A stretch of DNA of 64,000 bases from Bathymodiolus brooksi (GCA_963680875.1 OY804579.1:13965506-14029505), one strand, 5' to 3'. Positions 10,500 to 24,479 are shown, numbered from the stretch's first letter. Numbers and translations: made by a program. The notes: generated by a model not told the origin, from the sequence alone.

Positions 10500-13400
10500 C
10501 CATGACGGATTGTACACTGTTGTAAATTCTGCAGTATCTGCCAGTCATCATGGGATAGACGGGTACCGTTGTCATGGTCATTTTTAACTGTTGTAAATTA
10601 TGCTGTATCTGCCAGTCATCATGGGATAGACGGGTACCGTTGTCATGGTCATTTTTAACTGTTGTATATTCTGCTGTATCTGTCAATCATCATGGGATAG
10701 ACGGGTACTGTTGTCATCGTCATTTTTAACTGTTGTATATTCTGCTGTATCTGCCAGTCATCATGGGATAGACAGGTACTGTTGTCATGGTTATTTTTAA
10801 CTGTTGTAAATTCTGCTGTATCTGCCAGTCATCATGGGATAGACGGGTACTGTTGTCATCGTCATTTTTAACTGTTGTATATTCTGCTGTATCTGCCAGT
10901 CATCATGGGATAGACGGGTACTGTTGTCATCGTCATTTTTAACTGTTGTATATTCTGCTGTATCTGCCAGTCATCATGGGATAGACGGGTACTGTTGTCA
11001 TGGTCATTTTTAACTGTTGTATATTCTGCTGTATCTGCCAGTCATCATGGGATAGACAGGTACTGTTGTCATCGTCATTTTTAACTGTTGTAAATTCTGC
11101 TGTATCTGCCAGTCATCATGGGATAGACAGGTACTGTTGTCATTGTCATTTTTAACTGTTGTATATTCTGCTGTATCTGCCAGTCATCATGGGATAGACA
11201 GGTACTGTTGTCATTGTCATTTTTAACTGTTGTATATTCTGCTGTATCTGCCAGTCATCATGGGATAGACGGGTACTGTTGTCATGGTCATTTTTAACTG
11301 TTGTATATTCTGCTGTATCTGCCAGTCATCATGGGATAGACGGGTACCGTTGTCATGGTCATTTTTAACTGTTGTATATTCTGCTGTATCTGCCAGTCAT
11401 CATGGGATAGACAGGTACTGTTGTCATTGTCATTTTTAACTGTTGTATATTCTGCTGTATCTGCCAGTCATCATGGGATAGACAGGTACTGTTGTCATTG
11501 TCATTTTTAACTGTTGTATATTCTGCTGTATCTGCCAGTCATCATGGGATAGACGGGTACTATTGTCATGGTCATTTTTAACTGTTGTATATTCTGCTGT
11601 ATCTGCCAGTCATCATGGGATAGACAGGTACTGTTGTCATTGTCATTTTTAACTGTTGTATATTCTGCTGTATCTGCCAGTCATCATGGGATAGACGGGT
11701 ACTGTTGTCATGGTCATTTTTAACTGTTGTATATTCTGCTGTATCTGCCAGTCATCATGGAATATACGGGTACTGTTGTCATGGTCATTTTTAACTGTTG
11801 TATGTTCTGCTGTATCTGCCAGTCATCATGGGATAGACAGGTACTGTTGTCATTGTCATTTTTAACTGTTGTATATTCTGCTGTATCTGCCAGTCATCAT
11901 GGGATAGACGGGTACTGTTGTCATGGTCATTTTTAACTGTTGTATATTCTGCTGTATCAGTCAATCATCATGGGATAGACGGGTACTGTTGTCATCGTCA
12001 TTTTTAACTGTTGTATATTCTGCTGTATCTGCCAGTCATCATGGGATAGACAGGTACTGTTGTCATGGTTATTTTTAACTGTTGTAAATTCTGCTGTATC
12101 TGCCAGTCATCATGGGATAGACGGGTACTGTTGTCATGGTCATTTTTAACTGTTATAAATTCTGCTGTATCTGCCAGTCATCATGGGAGAGACGGGTACT
12201 GTTGTCATTGTCATTTTTAACTGTTGTATATTCTGCTGTATCTGCCAGTCATCATGGGATAGACGGGTACTGTTGTCATTGTCATTTTTAACTGTTGTAT
12301 ATTCTGCTGTATCTGCCAGTCATCATGGGATAGACGGGTACTGTTGTCATTGTCATTTTTAACTGTTGTATATTCTGCTGTATCTGCCAGTCATCATGGG
12401 ATAGACGGGTACCGTTGTCATGGTCATTTTTAACTGTTGTATATTCTGCTGTATCAGTCAATCATCATGGGATAGACGGGTACTGTTGTCATCGTCATTT
12501 TTAACTGTTGTATATTCTGCTGTATCTGCCAGTCATCATGGGATAGACAGGTACTGTTGTCATGGTTATTTTTAACTGTTGTAAATTCTGCTGTATCTGC
12601 CAGTCATCATGGGATAGACGGGTACTGTTGTCATGGTCATTTTTAACTGTTATAAATTCTGCTGTATCTGCCAGTCATCATGGGATAGACGGGTACTGTT
12701 GTCATTGTCATTTTTAACTGTTGTATATTCTGCTGTATCTGCCAGTCATCATGGGATAGACGGGTACTGTTGTCATTGTCATTTTTAACTGTTGTATATT
12801 CTGCTGTATCTGCCAGTCATCATGGGATAGACGGGTACTGTTGTCATTGTCATTTTTAACTGTTGTATATTCTGCTGTATCTGCCAGTCATCATGGGATA
12901 TACGGGTACTGTTGTCATGGTCATTTTTAACTGTTGTAAATTCTGCTGTATCTGCCAGTCATCATGGGATAGACGGGTACTGTTGTCATGGTCATTTTTA
13001 ACTGTTGTATATTCTGCTGTATCTGCCAGTCATCATGGGATAGACAGGTACTGTTGTCATTGTCATTTTTAACTGTTGTAAATTCTGCTGTATCTGCCAG
13101 TCATCACGGGATAGACGGGTACTGTTGTCATGGTCATTTTTAACTGTTGTATAATTCTGCTGTATCTGCCAGTCATCATGGGATAGACGGGTACTGTTGT
13201 CATGGTCATTTTTAACTGTTGTATAATTCTGCTGTATCTGCCAGTCATCATGGGATAGACGGGTACTGTTGTCATTGTCATTTTTAACTGTTGTATATTC
13301 TGCTGTATCTGCCAGTCATCATGGGATAGACGGGTACTGTTGTCATTGTCATTTTTAACTGTTGTATATTCTGCTGTATCTGCCAGTCATCATGGGATAT

Positions 13401-16400
13401 ACGGGTACTGTTGTCATGGTCATTTTTAACTGTTGTAAATTCTGCTGTATCTGCCAGTCATCATGGGATAGACGGGTACTGTTGTCATGGTCATTTTTAA
13501 CTGTTGTATATTCTGCTGTATCTGCCAGTCATCATGGGATAGACAGGTACTGTTGTCATTGTCATTTTTAACTGTTGTATATTCTGCTGTATCTGCCAGT
13601 CATCATGGGATAGACGGGTACTGTTGTCATGGTCATTTTTAACTGTTGTATATTCTGCTGTATCTGCCAGTCATCATGGGATAGACGGGTACTGTTGTCA
13701 TGGTCATTTTTAACTGTTGTATATTCTGCTGTATCTGCCAGTCATCATGGGATAGACGGGTACTGTTGTCATGGTCACTTTTAACTGTTGTATATTCTGC
13801 TGTATCTGCCAGTCATCATGGGATAGACAGGTACTGTTGTCATTGTCATTTTTAACTGTTGTAAATTATGCTGTATCTGCCAGTCATCATGGGATAGACG
13901 GGTACCATTGTCATGGTCACTTTTAACTGTTGTATATTCTGCTGTATCTGCCAGTCATCATGGGATAGACGGGTACTGTTGTCATTGTCATTTTTAGCTG
14001 TTGTATATTCTGCTGTATCTGCCAGTCATCATGGGATAGACGGGTACTGTTGTCATTGTCATTTTTAACTGTTGTATATTCTGCTGTATCTGCCAATCAT
14101 CATGGGATAGACGGGTACTGTTGTCATTGTCATTTTTAACTGTTGTATATTCTGCTGTATCTGCCAGTCATCATGGGATAGACGGGTACCGTTGTCATGG
14201 TCATTTTTAACTGTTGTAAATTCTGCTGTATCTGCCAGTCATCATGGGATAGACGGGTACTGTTGTCATTGTCATTTTTAACTGTTGTATATGCTGCTGT
14301 ATCTGCCAGTCATCATGGGATAGACGGGTACTGTTGTCATCGTCATTTTTAACTGTTGTAAATTATGCTGTATCTGCCAGTCATCATGGGATAGACGGGT
14401 ACTGTTGTCATTGTCATTTTTAACTGTTGTATATTCTGCTGTATCTGCCAATCATCATGGGATAGACGGGTACTGTTGTCATTGTCATTTTTAACTGTTG
14501 TATATTCTGCTGTATCTGCCAGTCATCATGGGATAGACAGGTACTGTTGTCATGGTCACTTTTAACTGTTGTATATTCTGCTGTATCTGTCAGTCATCAT
14601 GGGATAGACGGGTACTGTTGTCATGGTCATTTTTAACTGTTGTATATTCTGCTGTATCTGTCAATCATCATGGGATAGACGGGTACTGTTGTCATCGTCA
14701 TTTTTAACTGTTGTATATTCTGCTGTATCTGCCAGTCATCATGGGATAGACAGGTACTGTTGTCATGGTTATTTTTAACTGTTGTATGTTCTGCTGTATC
14801 TGCCAGTCATCATGGGATAGACGGGTACTGTTGTCATGGTCATTTTTAACTGTTATAAATTCTGCTGTATCTGCCAGTCATCATGGGATAGACGGGTACT
14901 GTTGTCATTGTCATTTTTAACTGTTGTATATTCTGCTGTATCTGCCAGTCATCATGGGATAGACAGGTACCGTTGTCATTGTCATTTTTAACTGTTGTAT
15001 ATTCTGCTGTATCTGCCAGTCATCATGGGATAGACAGGTACTGTTGTCATTGTCATTTTTAACTGTTATAAATTCTGCTGTATCTGCCAGTCATCATGGG
15101 ATAGACGGGTACTGTTGTCATGGTCATTTTTAACTGTTGTATATTCTGCTGTATCTGCCAGTCATCATGGGATAGACAGGTACTTTTGTCATTGTCATTT
15201 TTAACTGTTGTATATTCTGCTGTATCTGCCAGTCATCATGGGATAGACGGGTACCGTTGTCATGGTCATTTTTAACTGTTGTATATTCTGCTGTATCTGC
15301 CAGTCATCATGGGATAGACGGGTACTGTTGTCATTGTCATTTTTAACTGTTGTATATTCTGCTGTATCTGCCAGTCATCATGGGATATACGGGTACTGTT
15401 GTCATCGTCATTTTTAACTGTTGTAAATTCTGCTGTATCTGCCAGTCATCATGGGATAGACGGGTACTGTTGTCATCGTCATTTTTAACTGTTGTATATT
15501 CTGCTGTATCTGCCAGTCATCATGGGATAGACAGGTACTGTTGTCATGGTCATTTTTAACTGTTGTATATTCTGCTGTATCTGCCAGTCATCATGGGATA
15601 GACAGGTACTGTTGTCATGGTCATTTTTAACTGTTGTATATTCTGCTGTATCTGCCAGTCATCATGGGATAGACGGGTACCGTTGTCATGGTCATTTTTA
15701 ACTGTTGTAAATTCTGCTGTATCTGTCAGTCATCATGGGATAGACGGGTACTGTTGTCATGGTCATTTTTAACTGTTGTAAATTATGCTGTATCTGCCAG
15801 TCATCATGGGATAGACGGGTACTGTTGTCATTGTCATTTTTAACTGTTGTATATTCTGCTGTATCTGCCAGTCATCATGGGATAGACAGGTACTGTTGTC
15901 ATTGTCATTTTTAACTGTTGTATATTCTGCTGTATCTGCCAGTCATCATGGGATAGACGGGTACTGTTGTCATTGTCATTTTTAACTGTTGTATATTCTG
16001 CTGTATCTGCCAGTCATCATGGGATAGACGGGTACTTTTGTCATGGTCACTTTTAACTGTTGTAAATTATGCTGTATCTGCCAGTCATCATGGGATAGAC
16101 GGGTACTGTTTTCATTGTCATTTTTAACTGTTGTATATTCTGCTGTATCTGCCAGTCATCATGGGATAGACGGGTACTGTTGTCATGGTCACTTTTAACT
16201 GTTGTATATTCTGCTGTATCTGCCAGTCATCATGGGATATACGGGTACTGTTGTCATCGTCATTTTTAACTGTTGTAAATTCTGCTGTATCTGCCAGTCA
16301 TCATGGGATAGACAGGTACTGTTGTCATGGTCACTTTTAACTGTTGTATATTCTGCTGTATCTGCCAGTCATCATGGGATATACGGGTACTGTTGTCATC

Positions 16401-16838
16401 GTCATTTTTAACTGTTGTAAATTCTGCTGTATCTGCCAGATATCATGGGATAGACAGGTACTGTTGTCATTGTCATTTTTAACTGTTGTATATTCTGCTG
16501 TATCTGCCAGTCATCATGGGATAGACGGGTACTGTTGTCATGGTCACTTTTAACTGTTGTATATTCTGCTGTATCTGCCAGTCATCATGGGATAGACGGG
16601 TACTGTTGTCATTGTCATTTTTAACTGTTGCATATTCTGCTGTATCTGCCAGTCATCATGGGATAGACGGGTACTGTTGTCATGGTCACTTTTAACTGTT
16701 GTATATTCTGCTGTATCTGCCAGTCATCATGGGATAGACGGGTACTGTTGTCATTGTCATTTTTAACTGTTGTATATTCTGCAGTATCTGTCAGTCATCA
16801 CGGGATAGACGGGTACTGTTGTCATGGTCACTTTTAAA
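10500..16838. repeat. 71-bp minisatellite, about 89 copies
   Basis: The unit contains TTTTTAACTGTTGTATATTC, TGCTGTATCTGCCAGTCATC and ATGGGATAGACGGGTACTGT and measures 71 bp. Copies are about 95% alike, with variation concentrated at a few sites such as GACGGG or GACAGG and CATGGTC, CATTGTC or CATCGTC. It starts about 65 bp after the exon 1 splice donor. Blocks recur at 497 bp (7 units), for example the rare TATCAGTCAATCATC variant at about 11954 and 12451. The repeated 69-codon frames inside are array by-products. Confidence 0.97.
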
Positions 16839-16844
16839 CTTTCA

Positions 16845-18138
16845 GATAATAATCATGAATTAGACGGATACTCATGTCATTGTCACGCTCTGCCTGTCTC
16901 ATCATTATGGTTTAGGCGGGTACTGCTTTTTTGCCACGCTTTGTTTGTCATCATCATGATTTAGACGGGTAGTGCTATTTTTGGCACGCTCTGTTTGTCA
17001 CCATCATGATTTAGACGGGTACTGCTATTTTTGTCACGCTCTGTTTGCCATCATCATGATTTAGACGGGTACTGCTATTTTTGTCACGCTCTGTTTGTCA
17101 TCGTCATGATTTAGACGGGTACTGCTTTTTTGCCACGCTCTGTTTGTCATCATCATGATTTAGACGGGCACTGCTATTTTTGGCACGCTCTGTTTGTCAT
17201 CATCATGATTTAGACAGGTACTGCTATTTTTGTCACGCTCTGTTTGTCATCGTCATGATTTAGACGGGTACTGGTGTTTTTGTCACGCTCTGTTTGTCAT
17301 CATCATGATTTAGACGGGTACTGCTTTTTTGTCATGCTCTGTTTGTCATCGTCATGATTTAGACGGGTACTGGTGTTTTTGTCACGCTCTGTTTGTCATC
17401 ATCATGATTTAGACGGGTACTGCTATTTTTGTCACGCTCTGTTTGTCATCGTCATGATTTAGACGGGTACTGCTTTTTTGTCAAGCTCTGTTTGTCACCA
17501 TCATGATTTAGACGGGTACTGCTGTTTTTGTCACGCTCTGTTTGTCATCATCATGATTTAGACGGGTACTGGTGTTTTTGTCACGCTCTGTTTGTCATCA
17601 TCATGATTTAGACGGGTACTGCTATTTTTGTCACGCTCTGTTTGTCATCGTCATGATTTAGACGGGTACTGCTTTTTTGCCACGCTCTGTTTGTCATCAT
17701 CATGATTTAGACGGGCACTGCTATTTTTGGCACGCTCTGTTTGTCATCATCATGATTTAGACGGGTACTGCTATTTTTGTCACGCTCTGTTTGTCATCGT
17801 TATGATTTAGACGGGTACTGCTTTTTTGTCACGCTCTGTTTGTCACCATCATGATTTAGACGGGTACTGGTGTTTTTGTCACGCTCTGCTTGTCATCATC
17901 ATGATTTAGACGGGTACTGGTGTTTTTGTCACGCTCTGTTTGTCATCATCATGATTTAGACGGGTACTGCTTTTTTGTCATGCTCTGTTTGTCATCGTCA
18001 TGATTTAGACGGGTACTGGTGTTTTTGTCACGCTCTGTTTGTCATCATCTTGATTTAGACGGGTACTGCTTTTTTGCCACGCTCTGTTTGTCATCATAAA
18101 TGATTTAGACGGGTACTGCTGTTTTTGTCACGCTCTGA
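16845..18138. repeat. 50-bp minisatellite, about 26 copies, related to the 71-bp array
   Basis: The unit is about 49-50 bp with CATGATTTAGACGGGTACTG and TTTTTGTCACGCTCTGTTTG. The half CATCATGnnnTAGACGGGTACTG is shared with the 71-bp unit, and a mixed transitional stretch at 16838-16900 joins the two arrays. Confidence 0.95.
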
Positions 18139-18950
18139 CGTTCTATGTGCTATGCACAAGACACCCATATGCAAGTTGCGGATTCCACACACTTACCCAT
18201 GGTCGGGAATTACAGAGGTCAGTGTGATATAACTTCCAGAACTTTTCTTCAGCTAAATGGAATAGGTACGAGTTGTACCGAAAAATGAATTGAAAGTGAC
18301 GATAACCACGATATACCTAACCCAAGCTTGAAATATTTTTCTGTTGTGTTAAACATCAGAAATATCGGACATTCAAAATGAGAACAAAATCAAATTGTTC
18401 TTTTATAAATCTTAAGATTATGCGTTTTTATATTTATGCATAATTACATAATGCCTTTATTGAAGTGCCATGAGAGTGAAAAGCATGTTTATCATATACT
18501 TGTAGATAATATTTCTAAAATTTTACCCTGTGATAAAACTTTGAGAAATGTTAGAATAATAAGAGGAATCATGTTTATTTCACCAAGTTTCACAAGAATG
18601 ACCCAAGCGGGCTGATAAAGTAAGTTTATTAACTGTTTCTGGAATGTTATCACATGACTTTCCGTCAATATTCGTAGGTCTATTACACGTCATTTCGTGA
18701 ATTTCCGGAAAACTGTGTTTACAAACAGTAAATTTAACTATTTTATTAAATATTTGCACAGAAATTATTAACTGCCCTTTTTCTCTCTTATGACATTGAA
18801 AGTGCTATAAAGGGGCATTTATTGGATTTGCATATTCTTGTACTATAACTATGTATTTAATTCTATCCAAAAATGACTAAATTTTGAAACAAATAAGTTA
18901 TTTCCTCTGTTGAAGTATATGATAAACAGATCATAACATGTCATTTTTCA
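18139..18950. other. Non-coding, nothing recognised
   Basis: AT-rich intron sequence. No open frame of note, repeat or element end was seen. Confidence 0.4.
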
Positions 18951-18956
18951 TATCAT

Positions 18957-19006
18957 ACCCTTTATCAGCCCTCGTTCATATATCATGATCAGGGCTGATA
19001 AAGGGT
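18957..19006. repeat. Inverted repeat, 16-bp perfect arms
   Basis: ACCCTTTATCAGCCCT at 18957-18972 is the exact complement of AGGGCTGATAAAGGGT at 18991-19006, with an 18-bp loop. A related half, GGGCTGATAAAG, occurs alone at about 18609. Confidence 0.9.
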
Positions 19007-19642
19007 ACCGTACGATGTTGCATTTATTTGACGACCTATGATTGGATAAAATCATTCCTAAAAATAACGATAGAAGGCAGAGCCATATATGGAAATCTAG
19101 AGAATAAGATTAATGCGCTTTACTGGCCAGTGGAAAATTCCATATGCCAGGTGACTGCAGCATTGTGTAATCTATTATTGCATAATTTGGCCTTGGCGCT
19201 GTCCGAAATAAAGAAATATTGTAATCGATAACTGAGACGACGTATGCCAAGTGTATTTGACCAGGCTCATTATATTATTTATGTGTGTGTATTTTGATTT
19301 AGCATAATTAAACACAACTGCAAGAAAGAAGATGATTTATATTTTCTTCTAAAATAACACAGTAAAAAAACTCTTCTTGAGACGCAATCAAAAAGAAAGA
19401 AATTAACGTTTCTAATAAACTTCTTAAAAGAATTACGGCTACCGATGCAGACGATAGATAAACGTGCAGGTACGAAACGATGCAGACGGAAAATTACAGA
19501 AAGTCAGTGGGCGGTGCTTAATTTTGTCTAGTGACCATTACGTCTTTAGCCTTAGAACTTCCAAGAAAGTCCGTCAAGCATAGTTCGTGGAAAAAACTTA
19601 GTTACTGTTTCAAGTTATAGATCAGCAACATCTTACAAAAAT

Positions 19643-19732
19643 GTTCTAAGCTCCCGTGACCGATTATGATTATTTAGACGGTAATTATATAGTTGAAGGT
19701 TAATCATAGTCGGTCACTAGGGAGCTTAGAAC
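19643..19732. repeat. Hairpin element with about 30-bp arms
   Basis: GTTCTAAGCTCCCGTGACCG at 19643 is mirrored by the complement ending in GGGAGCTTAGAAC at 19732, with few mismatches and a roughly 30-bp loop. It looks like a foldback element or MITE end pair. Confidence 0.8.
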
Positions 19733-19782
19733 TTATATGATATGAAAAATGCCATGTAATCATCTATATATATGTGCGAGAG

Positions 19783-19832
19783 GGATATCGATGAGAGGGA
19801 TATCGATGAATATCGATGAGAGGGATATCCAT
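19783..19832. repeat. Short tandem repeat GAGAGGGATATCGAT
   Basis: Three imperfect units of GAGAGGGATATCGAT with AATATCGAT spacers. Confidence 0.75.
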
Positions 19833-20504
19833 GGTTACCTCTGTTTCTACGATTTTCAAATTAATTTTAAAACTGTTCCCATAATGTGATATTTTTGGGG
19901 TTTTAGCATTTTTTTTATTCCAATTTGTTTTTGATTGACAAAATGTACATTTTATAGCATTCATTGAACTTTGATATGATAAAATCTGTTTGTTTCTATT
20001 TTTATTAACAATGCCTCAGTGAGTGATTATTATTATTTTTTCATATATAAGAAGTACAATGTATTATAATATAATGCTCGTGCATATATAATAGATACAA
20101 ATAGAAGGAGATTGAAAAGATAAGACAGAAAAATGTATTAAACTTCATGCTTACTTATATGGGTAGAACAATTCTGCATACAATAGATGTGTCCATGGGG
20201 ACTTTATACCAGACTGACAAAGGCAATCTATACCTTTCATCTTTGTATTTATTTAATGACTGATTTAGATTCCAACTATCAGGAGATTTTAAGAAAATTA
20301 ATCAATTCTCTCCTTTACTTAAAGAAAAGGCGATTGAAGTAAAATGCATAATAGGAATAGGAATAATAAAACTCTCTGATGCAGAAATTTTTTAAAGAAG
20401 CTGTCGTAGAATAGTCTTATAGATCTATATGATTAGTGTTTTTGTAAAGTATTAAAAAAACAAAACACAAACAAACAATTAAAAAAAAAAAATTTGAAAA
20501 AAAG

Positions 20505-20536
<32 letters not shown>

Positions 20537-21246
20537 CACACAAAAAACAAAAAACAACGGTACATTGACAGATATTTGTTTCTGTAGTACCTTTTTTATG
20601 CTGAAGTACTGCCTGTTGGTATTCAGAACAGATATGATAAGAAATTCAACACCGCTTTAGGAAAAGGCTATCTAATTGTGATTGTCATTGTTTATCTAGC
20701 CAGTTAGAATGGCAGTTATCGAGTTTCTCATATATATCAACAGCTTATATATAAACTTACATACAAACTCCATAGTTTGTTCTCAGTTATCAAGATATTA
20801 TATCTAATTAATCATGTATCGATACACGAGAATTGTTCTTTGATATCAGAAGATGAAGTATTTAAAAATCCTATAAACATTATTATATAGCAATCTTACA
20901 ATGGGAATAGTTCAAATGTCACAACGGTATATATAACTTGGCTGATTTTTGTATTTTGTTATCTTGTTTGTAACGATATTTCAATAGTTTATATGCAGAT
21001 AGTCGTGTACTGTACACTACACAAACAATAAGTTACGAATAACTCGTAGTTTTATACACATAGACGTCTAACTGAATTGTCAAAATGGCGTTTCTAGTAT
21101 AAATTATGACAATGGCTTTAAAGTCATCATTTCCAGAGCTTTACGGTCACCATTATACAATATCAGGATATGTGGACCCGATGCCTGTAATTCGAGGTGG
21201 CCTGATCACCAAGAGTCACAGGTCAAGGGTCCTAATTTCCTGTTAG
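19833..21246. other. Non-coding; poly(A) run near 20485-20534
   Basis: AT-rich sequence with a long interrupted A tract at about 20485-20534. No upstream element body was recognised that would make this a retrotransposon tail. Confidence 0.4.
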
Positions 21247-21495
21247 AAGAGTTTGAAGTTATCAAAGGGGTAATCAGAATCCCTATATCGAAGAAGAACA
21301 GATAACACAATGGCCAAGAGAAAAAGGACAAAAGGACAAACAACGATCTACAAAACACATAAAACTAAAGATCGAGTAACACGAACCCCACTAAGAATCG
21401 GGGGTGAACTCAGGTGCTCCGGAAGGGTGAGTATTTCCTGCTCCACTAGTGACACCCATCGTGTTAATCTAGTTACAAGCCCGGTGATAAGTCAT
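21247..21495 (-). mobile_element. Dispersed repeat E1, minus-strand copy
   Basis: The complement carries the full hallmark order from AACACGATGGGTGTCACTAG through CTTCCGGAGCACCTGAG to the ATAACTTCAAACTC end. The 62-codon plus-strand frame here is a by-product. Confidence 0.8.
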
Positions 21496-21602
21496 TAATC
21501 AGGAAAGGACCGGGAAGTGTTTACGACAAGTGAAACATAAATTATTTCTATTCTAATAGGACATATACGGTACATTTTTAATCCACATTTCTTTATAGTG
21601 TA

Positions 21603-21670
21603 CCCATATTAAAATCTCCAACAAACTTACCCCTTCCCATATTAAAATCTCCAACAAACTTACCCCTTCC
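21603..21670. repeat. 33-bp direct repeat, 2 copies
   Basis: CCCATATTAAAATCTCCAAC followed by AAACTTACCCCTT occurs twice back to back. Confidence 0.9.
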
Positions 21671-21689
21671 ATAAATTATTTCTATGACG

Positions 21690-21830
21690 TGATGTTTTGG
21701 CTTTGTAAACAAAAGGGTATAATAGAACAGCCAAATACGTCATGATCATCAGCGAGTGTAAGTCATAATAAATCGGGGATTTTTATACCCTGTTGTTTAC
21801 AAATCCAAAACAGGACGTCATATTAGAATT
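21690..21830. repeat. Hairpin/MITE-like inverted repeat, about 40-bp arms
   Basis: TATGACGTGATGTTTTGGCT with GTAAACAAAAGGGTATAA on the left is mirrored by TTATACCCTGTTGTTTACAA and AAAACAGGACGTCATA on the right. Mismatches are few and the spacer is about 60 bp. Confidence 0.75.
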
Positions 21831-23860
21831 GCATTTCTAAAGAATACCATTGCAACCCTAATATAATATGGCTAATGTTGGTATAAACATATTTATTCAT
21901 GATAAACTGGTATAATGTTACAATACACACAAATTTTGTTTTAACGTGACAGGATTCGGAAACAAGCTAAGCTTATACTAATCCGTCTCCTAGCTAATGT
22001 GTACAGCTCTTTACATTTGCATATATCTAAAATTGGTTTTTGATTAATATTAAAAAAAAATATTACAAATAAAAAATTCAATTGTTCATCAATAATTGAA
22101 AATTCTATCGCGTGATAATTAGGTACGTCAAATAGCTTGTTTACATCTCTAGGTATGAAAACACAAACAAGAATTGAATTAAACAGGAAATTAACGTCGT
22201 TTTCTTCACAACTTTTTAAAACTCCTGAAGGGAAAAAACCGTGACCTTGGATTGTTTTGATCTGTTACAATATTAATGACCAATGATTTATTAAAACAGT
22301 TGGCAATTACAACTTATCGTTCAATTTCGTCCTGTAACGGCTTCCACCAAGTTTCCAAAAATAGTTGTGCCTCTTACAAAGTCTCCAAATGTTTTAGTCA
22401 CAATATAGCAAAGTTTCGGTATCAATCGCAACCATTTTTCATCCATTATTTTTCTGTTACTGTCTTTGGAGTTATTGTGAAGAAAAGTGAAAGATCAAAA
22501 TATAAAACGATAAATTGTAGTTAATCCCTCTCATGTAGGAAAAATGACTTTAATCATATACATGTATCTCAGAAAAACATTCAGGGTTTTCCCTATAGAG
22601 AAAGTAATTTAATTTTGATCAGAAGAAATACAATAAGGTGTTCCTCTTTGGAAACATCAACAGAAAGATCTTATGGTATTCTGTCGGTGAGATAGTCATT
22701 CGAAAAATAAAATTAACAACTTGAAATGCATTCAACCGTAAACGTTATGCTTCGTCTGCTTTCCATAGTTTGCGATTGAAATTTCATATTATTGTCTCAG
22801 GATTGTCTATTCTCTATTGTTCCTTTGGTTTTCTCTTACGTTTATACTTGATATTATTTATAATGGCGGAGACAGAGATGAGGTGTTGTATTTTTCAATC
22901 AGAACATTTATGTATCAATATGTTTTCATTCGTTATACTATATTGTCTGTCTGCCACAAGTTTTGTCGATAAATATCTCCAGTAAATTGAATCAAACATA
23001 TCTTTTTAATTAAAAACACATACATGGCAAAGAAAGAGGAACTGGCTACAGTTTAGTATTGAAATAATTATTTTCTTTTTTGTTCATTCTGTCAATGAAA
23101 ACAAGAGACACAAACATGGCAGACGACTCTACAAAAATACAATAAACACGTGCATAAAATTTATATCGTGAGAAAACAAAATTAACCTTTCACGTTATAT
23201 TAGAATGTATGGCTTTATAGACAGTTTATTAATCAGTGATCAGTCATGTCATATATTGTCACCGATGTATTTTGCGGAAGTAAAATGTATTTAGAATAAT
23301 TCGTTTGTTCTAAAGTGTTATAACGCGTCGTTCATAACAATCTAATTTAAATTATAGACCTCTCACTTGCTCCCCTTTATGTCTGAAGTGACCTTATATA
23401 ATTAATATATAATGATATGATAAATACGGTTATGGCCTTTTTCGGCCAATCGGATTGCTCGTAGCATGTAAGACGGTTTAGTAACACTTTCAAAACTTCG
23501 AAATCGCTATTTTCATTGGATGGCACATAGGGTCACACGCATGTAACCCGTAATGGGATTTCCTCACATCTCACATCCGCAACATATCGGTAAAGAGGAG
23601 CAATCGGAAGCTCAGATTTTAATCAGATTGCATCCCTTGGAATTATTTGTATTATTTTGTATCTGTATATGACGTCCTTCTTTCGCTTTGCAAACAAAAG
23701 AGCGATCAATCAGATGACAAATTATCGTCTGCTCGAATTTGGTAGCATAAATTGTGTGCGACATTGTGCGCAAACGTAAATATAAATTAGCGTCTTCCAA
23801 TCAAAGTATACTACCGTATTTGTACTGTTAGACATATCAGAATCGAAATAGTTCATGCAA
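21831..23860. other. Non-coding, no confident feature
   Basis: AT-rich intron sequence. Several 60-80 codon frames exist but none has a recognisable domain or composition unlike its surroundings. Confidence 0.4.
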
Positions 23861-23872
23861 GCCAGAATGTGT

Positions 23873-23963
23873 TTTTAGTTTTAACATGGGTTGGCGGATA
23901 TGAGTAAATTTTAGTAAAATACTAATATCCACCAACCCATGTTAAAACTCAAAACACATTCTG
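23873..23963. repeat. Near-perfect hairpin, about 40-bp arms
   Basis: CAGAATGTGTTTTTAGTTTT and AACATGGGTTGGCGGATAT on the left are mirrored by ATATCCACCAACCCATGTT and AAAACTCAAAACACATTCTG on the right, with a short loop. This is typical of a foldback MITE. Confidence 0.9.
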
Positions 23964-24306
23964 TATTCCATGATTTATTTCTTAATTTTCACTTGTTTGA
24001 AAAGTCAACAAATAGGTCTCCTGTTACTGGAAGAAATATTTCTGAGTGATTGAACGACGGTGTTGAATGGAAAAACTAACTATTAAAACCACCCTTTCAA
24101 TCAGTTTAAATTACTCACTTATCACAATACCTAGATTATACAATACACAGTACTCGTGTACTAATGCTAATTATTCGTATTTAAGCTTGTATTTTGATTT
24201 AGTTCTTAAACTCATACTGACTTATAGGTTCAACTGATCAGTAATTTTATTAACTAGTAATTATCAAAGGGTAGTAGTATATGTACACGCATAGATTACA
24301 TGTGTC

Positions 24307-24364
24307 CAAGGATTTATATAGTAGGATAGTAGGAAGGATATCCTACTAACTATATAAATCCTTG
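24307..24364. repeat. Short hairpin, about 25-bp arms
   Basis: CAAGGATTTATATAGTAGGA is mirrored by TCCTACTAACTATATAAATC and CTTG, with a small asymmetry. Confidence 0.85.
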
Positions 24365-24479
24365 ATGTGTCGTAATAATAAACATACTACTTATTACACA
24401 TTATTTATTACCTTCTATCCAAATATTGAATATATTGATGAGAAGAAATAGTGTGTTTATTCTAAGATGAATGTGTATT

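Noticed and set aside
10500..16838. CRISPR-like array
   Set aside because: Repeats are contiguous with no unique spacers, there are no cas genes, and the context is eukaryotic.
20485..20534. Poly(A) tail of a processed pseudogene
   Set aside because: No recognisable coding sequence upstream. Similar A runs at 33837-33861 and 56510-56548 also lack a body.
23350..23610. MITE bounded by TTGCTCCCCTTTA and TAAAGAGGAGCAAT
   Set aside because: The end match is only about 14 bp with mismatches and no target duplication was found.
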